From an uncultured Bacteroidota bacterium (GTDB lineage Bacteria > Bacteroidota > Bacteroidia > Chitinophagales > Chitinophagaceae): 64,000 nt of DNA. Below, in pieces: positions 26,678 to 36,369 of the stretch (position 1 is its first letter; the number at the start of each line of letters is the position of its first letter). Where the stretch lies: positions 1 through 64,000 of the forward strand of contig CAILLK010000102.1 of assembly GCA_903835005.1 (NCBI GenBank), read 5' to 3'. Both the position numbers and the translations under genes were made by a program. Under the pieces are notes generated by a model. That model saw only the letters and a program-made list of their open reading frames with translations, was not told where the DNA came from and made no database searches.

Positions 26678-28096
26678 ATGAAAAACCTGATCCTTCTCTT
26701 GCTTACAACCCATTGGATAAGCGCTTCGGCAAAAGACAATTTTCACCTTACAGGGCATATAAAGAATCAGCTTGCTGATACTATTAAAATAAGCTACAGC
26801 CCCGTTTGTATAGTTTACAAGCCAGTAGTGTATAAAGCTAAGTTATCTGATGGTGACTTCAGTTTAGGGTTTAGTATTCCTGAAGGCTATACTGATCTGA
26901 CCATTAAAATTGGTAATAAGGAGACCGAAATTTATGGAGGCCCTGATGCTGATCTTACATTAACTGCGGATGCGGCTAATTTCGACAGTACTGTACATTA
27001 TGAAGGCAAAGGTGATGCAATCGCCAATTACCTTGCTAAATGTGTGCTGGAGAAACACGCCATCCGCAATGTGAACCTGCACGCCCAGATGCTGGGAACT
27101 TATGAACCGGAAGAATACAAGTCAGCACTGAAAAAACTGATTAACGAAGAAAACGAGTACATTGATAAAAATGCCGCCGGACTGCCCGAATCATTCGTCA
27201 GTTATATCAGGAAGGCAAATCAGTACGAGGTTTGGTACACCATGTTTATGTATGCTTGGCGACATGAATCTATAAAACAGAAAACTACGAGTGTAAAGGA
27301 TATCCCTGCTGAGTTGTATGCTGTAACAGATGCTATTCCTGCCGACTTTGATGATAATTTACTACCCATGCTTTCTTACAGGGTATTTCTGAACAATTTT
27401 TATTCGTCACGGGTGTCGGGTGAAAATGCACGAAAAAAGATAAAGATGGAGCCCGGAGAGTGGCAGGATTCTGTGTTCGCCAGGGAATACAGGGAGATGC
27501 CGCCATTAACGGCCGAATTTCTGGTGGGCAATCAGATTTACAAGTCATTACCTCATTCCCGGATCAGTCAGATAGAACATGAATTCGCCAACTATAAAGA
27601 GCATTTCCCTAGCAGTAAAAACATCGCCCTGCTCGATGAAGCAATTGAGCAAAGAAAGTTAACAACCCCGGGTAAGCCGGAAATTGATTTTGATATCACT
27701 ACGCCCGATGGAACAAAAATGAAGCTTTCAGATCTTAAGGGTAAGGTTGTCTATATAGACTTCTGGTCGCGTGGATGTGTGCCCTGCATAGGGGAAATGA
27801 ATGGCGCAAAAATCGTCAGGGAACATTTTGCCGGCAAGCCCGTTGCATTTGTTTATGTATCGGTAGATGAGGATGAAGCGACCTGGAAGGGTGCCGTCAA
27901 TGCGTTTACGGCAGATGGTATCAATACCCACCTGGAAAATGGCAGGGAATCGGAGGTAGTAAAGAAATATGAGGCAGACGGCATACCCTGCCATTTTATT
28001 GTAGGGAAGGATGGCAGGTTCGCAGCAGTAGATCATGTAGTTAGCCCTTCGGATCCAGACAGCCTTATTGCACAGATTGAACAGTTGCTTCAATAA
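26678..28096 (+). CDS. TlpA/ResA-like thiol-disulfide protein
   Basis: A 472-residue exported protein with a signal peptide (1-18). An N-terminal DUF4369-like beta domain (FHLTGHIKNQLADTIKISY) and a helical middle precede a C-terminal thioredoxin fold from about 325. The redox motif is Cys367-Val-Pro-Cys370 within FWSRGCVPCIGEM, followed by the cis-proline loop GIPCHFIVGKDGR. Proteins of this layout (TlpA/ResA) reduce or exchange disulfides in the periplasm. It is the last gene of the blaI-M56-M56 operon by spacing (41 bases) and is the likely effector or a repair factor under the same control. Confidence 0.8.
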   Translation: MKNLILLLLTTHWISASAKDNFHLTGHIKNQLADTIKISYSPVCIVYKPVVYKAKLSDGDFSLGFSIPEGYTDLTIKIGNKETEIYGGPDADLTLTADAANFDSTVHYEGKGDAIANYLAKCVLEKHAIRNVNLHAQMLGTYEPEEYKSALKKLINEENEYIDKNAAGLPESFVSYIRKANQYEVWYTMFMYAWRHESIKQKTTSVKDIPAELYAVTDAIPADFDDNLLPMLSYRVFLNNFYSSRVSGENARKKIKMEPGEWQDSVFAREYREMPPLTAEFLVGNQIYKSLPHSRISQIEHEFANYKEHFPSSKNIALLDEAIEQRKLTTPGKPEIDFDITTPDGTKMKLSDLKGKVVYIDFWSRGCVPCIGEMNGAKIVREHFAGKPVAFVYVSVDEDEATWKGAVNAFTADGINTHLENGRESEVVKKYEADGIPCHFIVGKDGRFAAVDHVVSPSDPDSLIAQIEQLLQ

Positions 28097-28190
28097 CCAT
28101 CTGAATGAACCTTGGATTTTATCATTAATGAAATCTCTTTTTGCTAAGAAAGGCGTAATTTTAATTGCATTTTTCTCAAAAACCGATTTT

Positions 28191-29609
28191 ATGATCAGGA
28201 ATTACCTTCCCTTAATCAATCCCTTTGTTTCATTGTTCGTACCTCTGAAAAACATTATCATTACCCTGGTAATTATTATTGCTGCCAATAATGCTATAAA
28301 CGCTCAGGCCTGGGGCAATATGGGGGCTGCAGGGTTTACACCTGCTGCTGCGCCCTATGCCACTATAGCGGTTTATGGCATTGATACAACTTATATAGCC
28401 TATGAGGATGCAGATACCGGATACCGGGCATCCGTTATGAAGTTCAACGGCACCGGCTGGGTGCAGGTGGGCAACCAGGGGTTTTCGTCGGGCAGCGCAT
28501 TATATACATCTATTGCTATAGATGGTTCTTGCACTCCTTATGTGGTGTATGAAGACAATGCCAATGCCGACAATGCCACAGTTATGAAATTTAATGGCTC
28601 TGTATGGGTTGGCGTGGGCAGCATTGCATTCTCCGGTGTAAGTGTTGCCAATACCTCAATAGCAATCGACAGCACAGGCGCTCCCTATGTTTGTTTTCTT
28701 GATATAGGAAATAACAAACCGACTGTGATGAAATATACCGGAAGCAGTTGGGTAACAGTGGGCGGCTCTGATTTTTCGGCCGGCGTGGCCCAAAACCCCG
28801 CTATGGCGCTAGGGCAGGGTGGTGTGCCCTACGTTGTATTTGCCGACGGCGCAAATGGTTTTAAGGCCACGGTGATGAAATATGCCGATACAGGTTGGGC
28901 GATTGTTGGCAGTGCCGGATTTTCGGCCGATACTGCCGGATATACCAGTATAGCCATTGATACCGCTGGTACTCCTTATGTGGCTTACCAGGATGCAGGT
29001 AATGGCTATAAAGCAACTGTTATGAAATTCAACGGTACATCATGGACCCCTGTAGGAACGGCCGGAATTACTGCCGATACTGTACTTTATACCGCCATTG
29101 CCACTAGCCACTCCGGTACTCCTTATCTGGCCTTCGCTGATTACAGTTATGGCTATAAAGCTACTGTAATGAAATTTGATGGTACCAGCTGGATGGATGT
29201 TTGTTCGCCCGGGTTCTCTGCGGGTACGATTACTCAGCCTTCCTTAGCTATTGGCAGTACTGGCTTTCCTTTTTTAGGCTATGAAGACGGTGCCTATAGC
29301 GATAAGGCCTCAGTAATGATGCTTACTTTTCCTGAAGATGTGAAAAATGCTTCAGCTAAGTCAGCCACCGGTTTAACAGTATTCCCTAACCCTAACCAGG
29401 GAATATTTACTATTAGCCCGGTTACCACCAAAACAGAACCTTTGGACATAACCATCACCAATGAGCTGGGTGTAACTATAAAAGACATAAAGATAACAGC
29501 TGATCATGCCACAGAAATAAATCTGGATATTCCACCTGGAATTTATTTCCTGGCCGCCACCACAGCCACTGGGAAATGGTATAGTAAGGTCATTATTACA
29601 CTACAGTAA
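28191..29609 (+). CDS. T9SS cargo protein with propeller-like repeats
   Basis: A 472-residue secreted protein from the ATG at 28191; in-frame ATGs at 28068 and 28128 lie inside or close to the previous gene and give no signal peptide at the N-terminus. A hydrophobic stretch ends at NAQA. Then come eight or so repeats of about 45 residues with YTSIAIDxxGTPYVAYxDxxNGYKATVMKF and GTSWxxVGxAGFS elements, predicted to form beta-propeller blades. The tail (TVFPNPNQGIFTIS) is a T9SS type A sorting domain. Binding function is likely; the ligand is unknown. Confidence 0.78.
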   Translation: MIRNYLPLINPFVSLFVPLKNIIITLVIIIAANNAINAQAWGNMGAAGFTPAAAPYATIAVYGIDTTYIAYEDADTGYRASVMKFNGTGWVQVGNQGFSSGSALYTSIAIDGSCTPYVVYEDNANADNATVMKFNGSVWVGVGSIAFSGVSVANTSIAIDSTGAPYVCFLDIGNNKPTVMKYTGSSWVTVGGSDFSAGVAQNPAMALGQGGVPYVVFADGANGFKATVMKYADTGWAIVGSAGFSADTAGYTSIAIDTAGTPYVAYQDAGNGYKATVMKFNGTSWTPVGTAGITADTVLYTAIATSHSGTPYLAFADYSYGYKATVMKFDGTSWMDVCSPGFSAGTITQPSLAIGSTGFPFLGYEDGAYSDKASVMMLTFPEDVKNASAKSATGLTVFPNPNQGIFTISPVTTKTEPLDITITNELGVTIKDIKITADHATEINLDIPPGIYFLAATTATGKWYSKVIITLQ

Positions 29610-29686
29610 TAAGGGTTATCAGGCCTTTAATAGAAGTATCAACTCTGGAATACCTGAGAAAGTTGTTTACTGGTAAAACTGTTTAA

Positions 29687-30820
29687 CTACAGCTTAATCA
29701 TCTTACCTGCAATACCATCTCCCGCCGATGTGCGGATCAGGTAAAGATAATCTCCTGCAGGTAATGCAGAGGTATTTACATTAATCAGGTGTTCGCCTGT
29801 GGTGAGCTTATTTTGTGTAATTGTATTCAGAAGATGGCCTGACATATCCATGATCATAACAGTTACATCAGCGCCTGCGCTTAATGAGAACCGGATATTG
29901 GTATAATCAGTTGCCGGATTGGGGTAATTGCCGAAGAAGGAGAGATTATTCCGGGTTATTTTGCTGGTGCCTGCAGTGGAATAACCGATAACAGCAATAG
30001 GGTAAATGTCGAGATTGGTTTTCAACAATGCATTCTGTGTATAATTATCGTACCATGTATTATCAGATCCCTGGGTGGCATTCTGAACATTGATAAAAGT
30101 ATCAACAGTAGTATCTATGCCGGGATTAATATTGGAATCTATAGTGAAATTTGCAGCAGGATATCGCTCTCCGTTTTTTGAACAGGCCAGACCAAAATTG
30201 TCTCCGTTTGTGGTCAGCCCGGTGGAAACGTTATAGGTATAATTGACGCTGTATCCTACATAAAACGGAGCTGATAAAAAGCTGGTGGGCGTGGCAAACA
30301 AAAACTCTTTCAGCGTGTCATGTGTGGCGCCTATACCCAATTGGGTAACTGATACTGTGTCGGAAGCCAGTATTGTTGAAGGGAAGCCGTTATAGATCAG
30401 ACTACCGGATATTGGAACGGGATAAGTTTGGTTCCAGACATTAAAATTAACCGTTTGAGCAGATAAAGGATTCACCTTTCCGCTGAACAATGCAAAAACG
30501 CCGATTACCTGTATAGAACTGTCGTAAGCATAAAAATCATAACGCTCGGCAAACGACTTATCATTCCAGTAATTAGTACCGGTAACATAACCACTGTCCG
30601 TTCCGATGGTATAAATGGTGATGGTATCGCTGCCTGAAACATGAGGGATAGAAATGGTATCGCCAAAGGTGGTTGTTCTGCCTGAAGGTAATCCTGCAGA
30701 AAGGTTATCTGTATTATTGTTTATACATTGAATATCCTGCTCATGAATATTTTTGATTCTTTGGGCAAATGCAGGGAAACTAAAAAGGATGGCAAAAAAA
30801 AGTATAAAAAAATTTTTCAT
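29687..30820 (-). CDS. T9SS cargo protein, paralog pair member A
   Basis: A 377-residue secreted protein with a signal peptide (1-20), an unassigned beta-rich body, and a T9SS type A tail (FFGNYPNPATDYTNIRFSL, ending AGDYLYLIRTSAGDGIAGKMIKL). It shares the same order of segments with the gene at 31023: GYVTGTNYWNDKSFAERYDFYAYDSSIQVIGVFALFSGKVNP and the FLFATPTSFLSAPFYVGYSVNY region. The two are tandem paralogs. Function is unknown; probably a surface protein. It has its own start region after a terminator. Confidence 0.75.
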   Translation of the reverse strand: MKNFFILFFAILFSFPAFAQRIKNIHEQDIQCINNNTDNLSAGLPSGRTTTFGDTISIPHVSGSDTITIYTIGTDSGYVTGTNYWNDKSFAERYDFYAYDSSIQVIGVFALFSGKVNPLSAQTVNFNVWNQTYPVPISGSLIYNGFPSTILASDTVSVTQLGIGATHDTLKEFLFATPTSFLSAPFYVGYSVNYTYNVSTGLTTNGDNFGLACSKNGERYPAANFTIDSNINPGIDTTVDTFINVQNATQGSDNTWYDNYTQNALLKTNLDIYPIAVIGYSTAGTSKITRNNLSFFGNYPNPATDYTNIRFSLSAGADVTVMIMDMSGHLLNTITQNKLTTGEHLINVNTSALPAGDYLYLIRTSAGDGIAGKMIKL

Positions 30821-30970
30821 TCTTTGGTTTTAAAATTGGCATTAAAAATACACATCATTCAGTTAATGAAACTCATTTCTCTCATAAAACTGCGTTAATA
30901 GTCCTTGTATGCCGCCTTTTACGTAAAATCCAATTAACCCAAAATCGTTTGTTTTTGATTACCTGAATAA

Positions 30971-31006
30971 AAACAATCCCCGACGAGTTTTCATCAGGGA
31001 TTGTTT
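30971..31006. terminator. Hairpin terminator between the two T9SS paralogs
   Basis: AAACAATCCC at 30971-30980 pairs perfectly with GGGATTGTTT at 30997-31006. The inner bases (CGACGAG/TCATCA) can partly extend the stem. T-runs lie on both sides. It should end minus-strand transcription from the 31023-32108 gene before the next gene begins. Confidence 0.7.
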
Positions 31007-31022
31007 TTTTATCATTCCAACC

Positions 31023-32108
31023 TTATTTTACAACTGTCAGTTTGCCACCAAAGCCATCGCCTTCTGTAGTGCGGAGCAGGTAAATATAGTCACCTGAAGG
31101 CATGTTTGAAGTATTGATATTAATTGTTTGACTGCCGGCTGCAAGGTTTGATTGTTTAATAGTATTAATAATTCTGCCAGACATATCTGTAATCTGCAAA
31201 GTAACACCTGTATTGCTTGCCAGAAAGAAAGAAACATCAGTGCTGTTGACGGCAGGGTTAGGATAATTGCCAAAGAAGGTAAGGTTGTTTTTGGTAATAC
31301 CTTTTACGCTAAGTACATTCCTCGCCGAAACTATCGGGTAAATATAAAATTCATAAGGCAGGCCAAAATTATCAGTTGCATTGTCATGCCATCCGCTGCC
31401 ATCATTATATAGTGTTGCATTCTGGTTATTTACTATCGTATCTGCACCGGATAGGGTAACAACCGGAGTTGTTCTTTCATATTGGGTGGTTGTATAAAGA
31501 CCGATTGTATCGCCAGCAAGGGCCGTATAATCGTAGTTTATCTGATAACCCACAAAAAACGATTTATTGAGGAAAGCAGTTGGTGTGCTGAACAGGAAAG
31601 TTTTAAAGGTATCGGCTAAAGTATCAGCTGCAGCTATTCCTAAATTGGTAATTGGTACAGTTACAGAATCGAGTGCGATATCTGGGAATCCGCTCTCATA
31701 AACATTTGTAGACACTGATTCCTGTGGGCCAACATTCCAGGTGTAAAATGTTACCTTTTTGGTTGAAGCAGGGTTCACAGTGCCACCAAACAGCGTTACA
31801 ACCCCAATAACCTGGAGGTTACTGTCAATACTGTTGAAATCGTATCTTTCGGAATAGCCCATATCCCCGAACGCATCTGTACCAGAAATAAATCCACTGT
31901 CGGTAGTCATGCCTGCATAGTAAAGTGTAGGCGTATCGGCCAGTACCGTGTTTCTTAAGGTATCGTATATGCTTGTAGTTTTCGCAGATACCTTATTCAG
32001 ATTTGCATTCAGATTTACTGTTTTGGAAGTGTGCCCTTCTGAAACTCTTTGTGCCAAGGCGCCAAAACTCATACCGGCAGCTGCGGCAAGTAAAATTAGC
32101 TTTTTCAT
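31023..32108 (-). CDS. T9SS cargo protein, paralog pair member B
   Basis: A 361-residue paralog of the gene at 29687: signal peptide (1-20, ending FGALAQ), a body with GFISGTDAFGDMGYSERYDFNSIDSNLQVIGVVTLFGGTVNP, and a T9SS type A tail (FFGNYPNPAVNSTDVSFFL to GDGFGGKLTVVK). Both members keep Tyr-rich strands and TPTAFLNKSFFVGYQINY. No catalytic motif or known family was recognised. The two are likely surface or extracellular proteins arising from a local duplication. It stands alone, with a terminator after it. Confidence 0.75.
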   Translation of the reverse strand: MKKLILLAAAAGMSFGALAQRVSEGHTSKTVNLNANLNKVSAKTTSIYDTLRNTVLADTPTLYYAGMTTDSGFISGTDAFGDMGYSERYDFNSIDSNLQVIGVVTLFGGTVNPASTKKVTFYTWNVGPQESVSTNVYESGFPDIALDSVTVPITNLGIAAADTLADTFKTFLFSTPTAFLNKSFFVGYQINYDYTALAGDTIGLYTTTQYERTTPVVTLSGADTIVNNQNATLYNDGSGWHDNATDNFGLPYEFYIYPIVSARNVLSVKGITKNNLTFFGNYPNPAVNSTDVSFFLASNTGVTLQITDMSGRIINTIKQSNLAAGSQTININTSNMPSGDYIYLLRTTEGDGFGGKLTVVK

Positions 32109-32279
32109 TTTGTTGATTTTTTATCAAGTAGTTTTAATACGTGCAATAGATATTCTTTTCGGGCGAAGGTTTAAACCCGTAAGTGATAAAAAATCCTTAA
32201 ATGCAGTTGAAATGTTACAGTGAATTGTCAGTTAGCTGATTAAATCATCGTATAATTCTGATTGATTTATACAATTAAA

Positions 32280-33257
32280 TTAATACCCTGTTCGATTTAA
32301 AAATAAGTCGGCCAAAGCTATAGCCGTTATGGCTTCTACCACTACAGGCACCCGCAATGCAATGCAAAGATCATGCCTGCCTTTAACAGTAAAAGCTTCA
32401 ACTGATTGCGATTTATTATTCCAGGTGTTTTGTTGCTGCGGAGTGCTGCTGGTAGGTTTAATGGCTACTCTGAAGTAAAGTTCATTGCCATTGCTGATGC
32501 CACCATTAATACCTCCTGCATTGTTGGTAAGTGTAGTGCCACTATCGTCAATCAGGGCATCATTATGTGAGCTGCCTTTCATTCGGGCAGCTGCAAAACC
32601 ACTGCCAAACTCAATTCCCTTTACAGCAGGTATAGAAAACACTGCATGGCTTATAACAGACTCAACAGAATTAAAAAATGGCTCACCAACACCAACGGGT
32701 AGTCCTTTTACATTGCAGGTAACTATGCCGCCAATACTGTCCTGATCGGCTATTGCTTTATTTATGGCTGCTTCAATATCAGCATTCCCTCCTGCTTCAG
32801 TGAGGGAAGCATTTATGGCAACCCCTGTCATTATTTTTTTTGCTACTACCCCGGCTGCTACCAATGCAACAGTCAATCTGCCGGATGAATGGCCACCACC
32901 ACGATAATCATTGTAGCCGTTGAACTTTTTATCCAATACAAAATCGGCATGGCCGGGTCGGGGAGTGTCGCGGAGCGATTCGTAATCAGCAGACCGGGTA
33001 TTATTGTTTTCAAAAACAATCGTCAGCGGCGCACCCGTGGTTTTGTAGTTGAAAACTCCGCTAACAAAAATCGGCGCATCATCTTCTTTACGTGGCGTTG
33101 TGCCTGCTGCTCCCGGTTTCCTGCGTTCAAGGTCGGGCAAGAGATCAGATTCAGTTAAATCTATGCCTGCTGGGCAACCATCAATAGTTATACCTACCCA
33201 TTTGCCATGCGATTCGCCGAAGATATTTATACGGAATATGGTACCGAATGAATTCAT
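32280..33257 (-). CDS. aroC: Chorismate synthase
   Basis: A 325-residue enzyme converting 5-enolpyruvylshikimate-3-phosphate to chorismate with reduced FMN. Seen motifs are the N-terminal MNSFGTIFRINIFGESHG, RRKPGAAGTTPRKEDD, PGHADFVLDKKFNGYNDYRGGGHSSGR (FMN and substrate contacts), and GGINGGISNGNELYFRVAIKP in the second half. It is slightly shorter than the common 350-390 residues. It is the last gene of the aroB-aroA-aroC run. Its ATG follows the aroA stop with one base between, so translation is probably coupled. Confidence 0.93.
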   Translation of the reverse strand: MNSFGTIFRINIFGESHGKWVGITIDGCPAGIDLTESDLLPDLERRKPGAAGTTPRKEDDAPIFVSGVFNYKTTGAPLTIVFENNNTRSADYESLRDTPRPGHADFVLDKKFNGYNDYRGGGHSSGRLTVALVAAGVVAKKIMTGVAINASLTEAGGNADIEAAINKAIADQDSIGGIVTCNVKGLPVGVGEPFFNSVESVISHAVFSIPAVKGIEFGSGFAAARMKGSSHNDALIDDSGTTLTNNAGGINGGISNGNELYFRVAIKPTSSTPQQQNTWNNKSQSVEAFTVKGRHDLCIALRVPVVVEAITAIALADLFLNRTGY

Positions 33258-33258
33258 T

Positions 33259-34539
33259 TTAATCTATAAAATTACATTTTCCGCCACAAACCGCCAATGT
33301 TTTAAAAAACTCCGGGTATGATTTACTTACGGCCTCAGCCCCCAAAATATCCACGGGGCCATTAGCCTTTAATGCACCTATAGAGGCTGCCATAGCAATT
33401 CTGTGATCATGATAAGAATCTATAACTGTGCCCCGCAATTGTCTTCCGCCTGTAATGACAAACGAATCATCTTCCAGCGAAAAAGATACGCCAAAATTCT
33501 CCAGCATTTCACTTATGCTCTCAGCCCGGTTACTTTCCTTGCTGAACAACCTGTGCACTCCCTTTATATAACTCTCTCCTTTGCAGCAAGCCGCCAGGAT
33601 TGCCAGTACTGGAAATAAGTCGGGGCAATCAGTAGCATCAAATTCGAAAGCAAAAAGACGATCTTTTCTGACAGTAACTATGTTATCAGTAACTGATACT
33701 TCAGCGCCTACCTCTTTAAGCACAGCGAGTAATGCACTATCTGCCTGAAGCTGATTATCTGTTAAACCAGATACCACAACTCCGCCAGCTATTGCCCCTG
33801 CAACCAGAAAAAAGGCAGCGCTGCTCCAGTCTCCATCAATTGTTATGTCGATTACCTTATCGTCTATCTCCTGCGAAGCGCTGTGCAGATAAAATTCAGT
33901 ATAATCATTATGACTGACAGAATGGCCAAATTTTTTCAGCACATCCAATGTCATATCTATATATGGTTTGCTTTTCAATTCATGGACTTTGATGGTGATG
34001 AGTGGCTGCGGCTGAGCATAACAAAATGCAAACAAAATTCCACTCAGGAACTGCGAGCTGTCCGAACCATCAATAGCGATATCAACAGGGTTTAGCGGCC
34101 CCTTAATGTGAACCGGTAAATGCCCGCCGGTGTTTGATATAGTTACATTCAGCTCTGGCAGAAGGCCTGCATATAAACCCATTGGCCTGTTTAATAGGCT
34201 TCCGGTACCAGTTATTGTTATTGGGGTATTGCTCAATGCAGCAATAGGTATAAACAACCTTGCTGCAAGCCCGCTTTCGCCACAATTAATTGTATCTGAA
34301 ACAGGAATTACCCCATTACTTTCAATTTCAATGAAACCTCCTGAGTCTGCAATAACCTTCGCCCCAAGTTGCTGAATAATATCCAAGGCTGCCAGCTCAT
34401 CTTCCGAATTCCCTGCGCTATGAATTATGGTACTACCCTTATGGATCAATGCGCCTGCATAAACCCGCTGGGTCATACTCTTGGACGGTGGAGCGGATAT
34501 ATTACCCGAAATAATTCCGGGCTCAATTGTTGCTTTCAT
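33259..34539 (-). CDS. aroA: 3-phosphoshikimate 1-carboxyvinyltransferase (EPSP synthase)
   Basis: A 426-residue enzyme joining shikimate-3-phosphate and phosphoenolpyruvate, the sixth step of the shikimate pathway. Landmarks are SGNISAPPSKSMTQRVYAGAL near the start, NCGESGLAARLF, GTGSLLNRPMG, DGSDSSQFLSGILFA, DGDWSSAAFFLVAGAI and YHDHRIAMA. It keeps the substrate Lys and Arg positions in SKSMTQR. It overlaps the end of aroB by 17 bases and is followed by aroC after one base. This arrangement indicates tight translational coupling of the three genes. Confidence 0.93.
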   Translation of the reverse strand: MKATIEPGIISGNISAPPSKSMTQRVYAGALIHKGSTIIHSAGNSEDELAALDIIQQLGAKVIADSGGFIEIESNGVIPVSDTINCGESGLAARLFIPIAALSNTPITITGTGSLLNRPMGLYAGLLPELNVTISNTGGHLPVHIKGPLNPVDIAIDGSDSSQFLSGILFAFCYAQPQPLITIKVHELKSKPYIDMTLDVLKKFGHSVSHNDYTEFYLHSASQEIDDKVIDITIDGDWSSAAFFLVAGAIAGGVVVSGLTDNQLQADSALLAVLKEVGAEVSVTDNIVTVRKDRLFAFEFDATDCPDLFPVLAILAACCKGESYIKGVHRLFSKESNRAESISEMLENFGVSFSLEDDSFVITGGRQLRGTVIDSYHDHRIAMAASIGALKANGPVDILGAEAVSKSYPEFFKTLAVCGGKCNFID

Positions 34540-35560
34540 ATGCAGTCAGGGCTTTTTCAATAACATCAAACGGAAGAGCATGAACAGCCGCTTTACCGAT
34601 TTTCTCCAGAACAATATAATCTATGTTGTCATCCACCCTTTTCTTATCCATTTTCAGGATTTCCATCGCCTTTGATGCGTTAAATTTCATTTTAACAGGC
34701 AGATGGTATTGAGCCAGCAGTGCTTTCAGTTTGTCAACAACACCTTTATCTAAACCGGCAACATCTGTAGAGATCATGCATGCAACAACCATACCTATGC
34801 CTACAGCTTTGCCATGAGGGATCTCATACAGATTCTCAATTGCATGTGCGGCAGTATGCCCGAAGTTGAGCAATTTCCTTATGCCTGATTCCTTTTCGTC
34901 TTCCTGCACCGTTTTTATCTTCCAGTCTGCGCAACGTTTTATCAGTTTATTCAGCGCTTCATCATCCTCATCCTGGTAGTAAGATATACTATGCTTTGCA
35001 AGCTCCTCAAACAATTCAGCATCGAAAATGCAGGCATATTTGATGATCTCCGCAAATCCGTTGCTCCATTCATCATCAGGCAGGGTATCTGAAAATCGGG
35101 TATCATACAGGATAAAATCTGGCTGTGTAATGGTACCCAATATGTTTTTATGCATACCTGAGTTTACCCCGTTTTTACCACCTATCGCGGCATCCACCAT
35201 CGCCAGTAGAGAGGTAGGGACAAAACCAAATTTCACCCCCCTGAGATAAACAGATGCTAGGAAGCCCGTAATATCTGTGATTACGCCACCACCCAATCCT
35301 ACCAGTATAGTTTGTCTTGTGGCTTTAAGGTCTACCAGTTGCCGCGAGAGCGTTGCTATGGTGTGCATGTCTTTACTGCTCTCGCACGCTGGCAATACAA
35401 GCACTCTGAGGCCTTTCAGCAGGTGGGCATATAGTTTGGATATATGCTCATTGGTAATAACCACCACATGCGATTTGTCATAATCCTGCCAGAGTTCGTC
35501 AAACGAACTATCGAAAAAGAAATTCACGGTGCCTGAGGGGAAATTTATTTTTTGCAGCAT
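34523..35560 (-). CDS. aroB: 3-dehydroquinate synthase
   Basis: A 345-residue NAD- and metal-dependent enzyme that cyclises DAHP to 3-dehydroquinate. Seen are the NAD loop VGLGGGVITDITGFLASVYLRG (near 86-108), PTSLLAMVDAAIGGKNGVN, the metal ligand region GFAEIIKYACI, and the two histidine motifs LNFGHTAAHAIE and IPHGKAVGIGM. It begins 65 bases after kdsB on the same strand and overlaps aroA. The association of aroBAC with lipopolysaccharide Kdo genes is probably only shared expression. Confidence 0.93.
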   Translation of the reverse strand: MLQKINFPSGTVNFFFDSSFDELWQDYDKSHVVVITNEHISKLYAHLLKGLRVLVLPACESSKDMHTIATLSRQLVDLKATRQTILVGLGGGVITDITGFLASVYLRGVKFGFVPTSLLAMVDAAIGGKNGVNSGMHKNILGTITQPDFILYDTRFSDTLPDDEWSNGFAEIIKYACIFDAELFEELAKHSISYYQDEDDEALNKLIKRCADWKIKTVQEDEKESGIRKLLNFGHTAAHAIENLYEIPHGKAVGIGMVVACMISTDVAGLDKGVVDKLKALLAQYHLPVKMKFNASKAMEILKMDKKRVDDNIDYIVLEKIGKAAVHALPFDVIEKALTAYESNN

Positions 35561-35625
35561 CAGAGATATTGAACCTTAAAATTACTGAAGATTGCAGGAT
35601 TTATTTATAAATCTTCACTCATTCT

Positions 35626-36369
35626 TTATTCCAATCCCATTCTCCGCATTACTTTTTCCACATCGCCGGGAGTATCTATGCAGTGGCTTTCATAACGGGT
35701 AATGGCGCATTTAATTTTGTATCCATGTTCTACCCAGCGCAGTTGCTCCAGCGATTCAGCCTGCTCCAGTGAGGAGACAGGTAGTTTTGTTATCTTTTCA
35801 AGTATATCCTTACGGTATGCATACATGCCCACATGGCGGTAGTAAGTGTAATGCTGGTGCCATTCGGTCTGGGCTACACCTTTGATGTATGGGATCACCA
35901 TCCGGCTGAAGTAGAGCGCTTCCATTTTGTCGTTGAGCACAATTTTCACTTCACCCGTATCAAACAATTCTTCGTGCGAACTTACAGGGATCATCTGTGT
36001 GGCCAGTTCAACAGTTCCATCTTCCAAAATTGCAGCCAGTTCATCTATCTGTGCAGGGTTGATAAACGGTTCATCGCCCTGTATGTTGATCACATATTGA
36101 TAAGCTCCATCTAGTTGCTTCAGTGCTTCCAGGCAGCGATCGGTGCCGCTTGGGTGGTTGAGGCCGGTCATTACTGCCTTACCTCCAAATGAATTAACGT
36201 GTTTCAGTATCCGCTCATCATCGGTTGCAACCACTAGTGTGTCTAACGACTTACTTTTTGAGGCTTCTTCATAAACTCTTTGAATCATCGATCTGCCCCT
36301 TATATCCAGGAGCGATTTACCGGGAAATCGGGTAGAGGCGTACCTCGCAGGAATAATACCAGCTATCAT
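35626..36369 (-). CDS. kdsB: CMP-Kdo / CMP-Kdo8N synthetase
   Basis: A 247-residue cytidylyltransferase that activates the sugar acid with CTP before transfer to lipid A. The family signature IIPARYASTRFPGKSLLDIRGRSMIQ is at the N-terminus. It also has VVATDDERI, GLNHPSGTDRCLEAL and VINIQGDEPFINP with the metal-binding acidic residue. With kdnA and kdnB upstream in the same run, the true substrate is probably 8-amino-Kdo, as described for the Shewanella KdsB. The ATG overlaps the stop of the phosphatase gene by one base. Confidence 0.92.
   Translation of the reverse strand: MIAGIIPARYASTRFPGKSLLDIRGRSMIQRVYEEASKSKSLDTLVVATDDERILKHVNSFGGKAVMTGLNHPSGTDRCLEALKQLDGAYQYVINIQGDEPFINPAQIDELAAILEDGTVELATQMIPVSSHEELFDTGEVKIVLNDKMEALYFSRMVIPYIKGVAQTEWHQHYTYYRHVGMYAYRKDILEKITKLPVSSLEQAESLEQLRWVEHGYKIKCAITRYESHCIDTPGDVEKVMRRMGLE

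Noticed and set aside
23641-28096. Beta-lactam resistance operon
   Set aside because: The BlaI/M56 pair alone is not evidence; there is no beta-lactamase and no penicillin-sensor domain.
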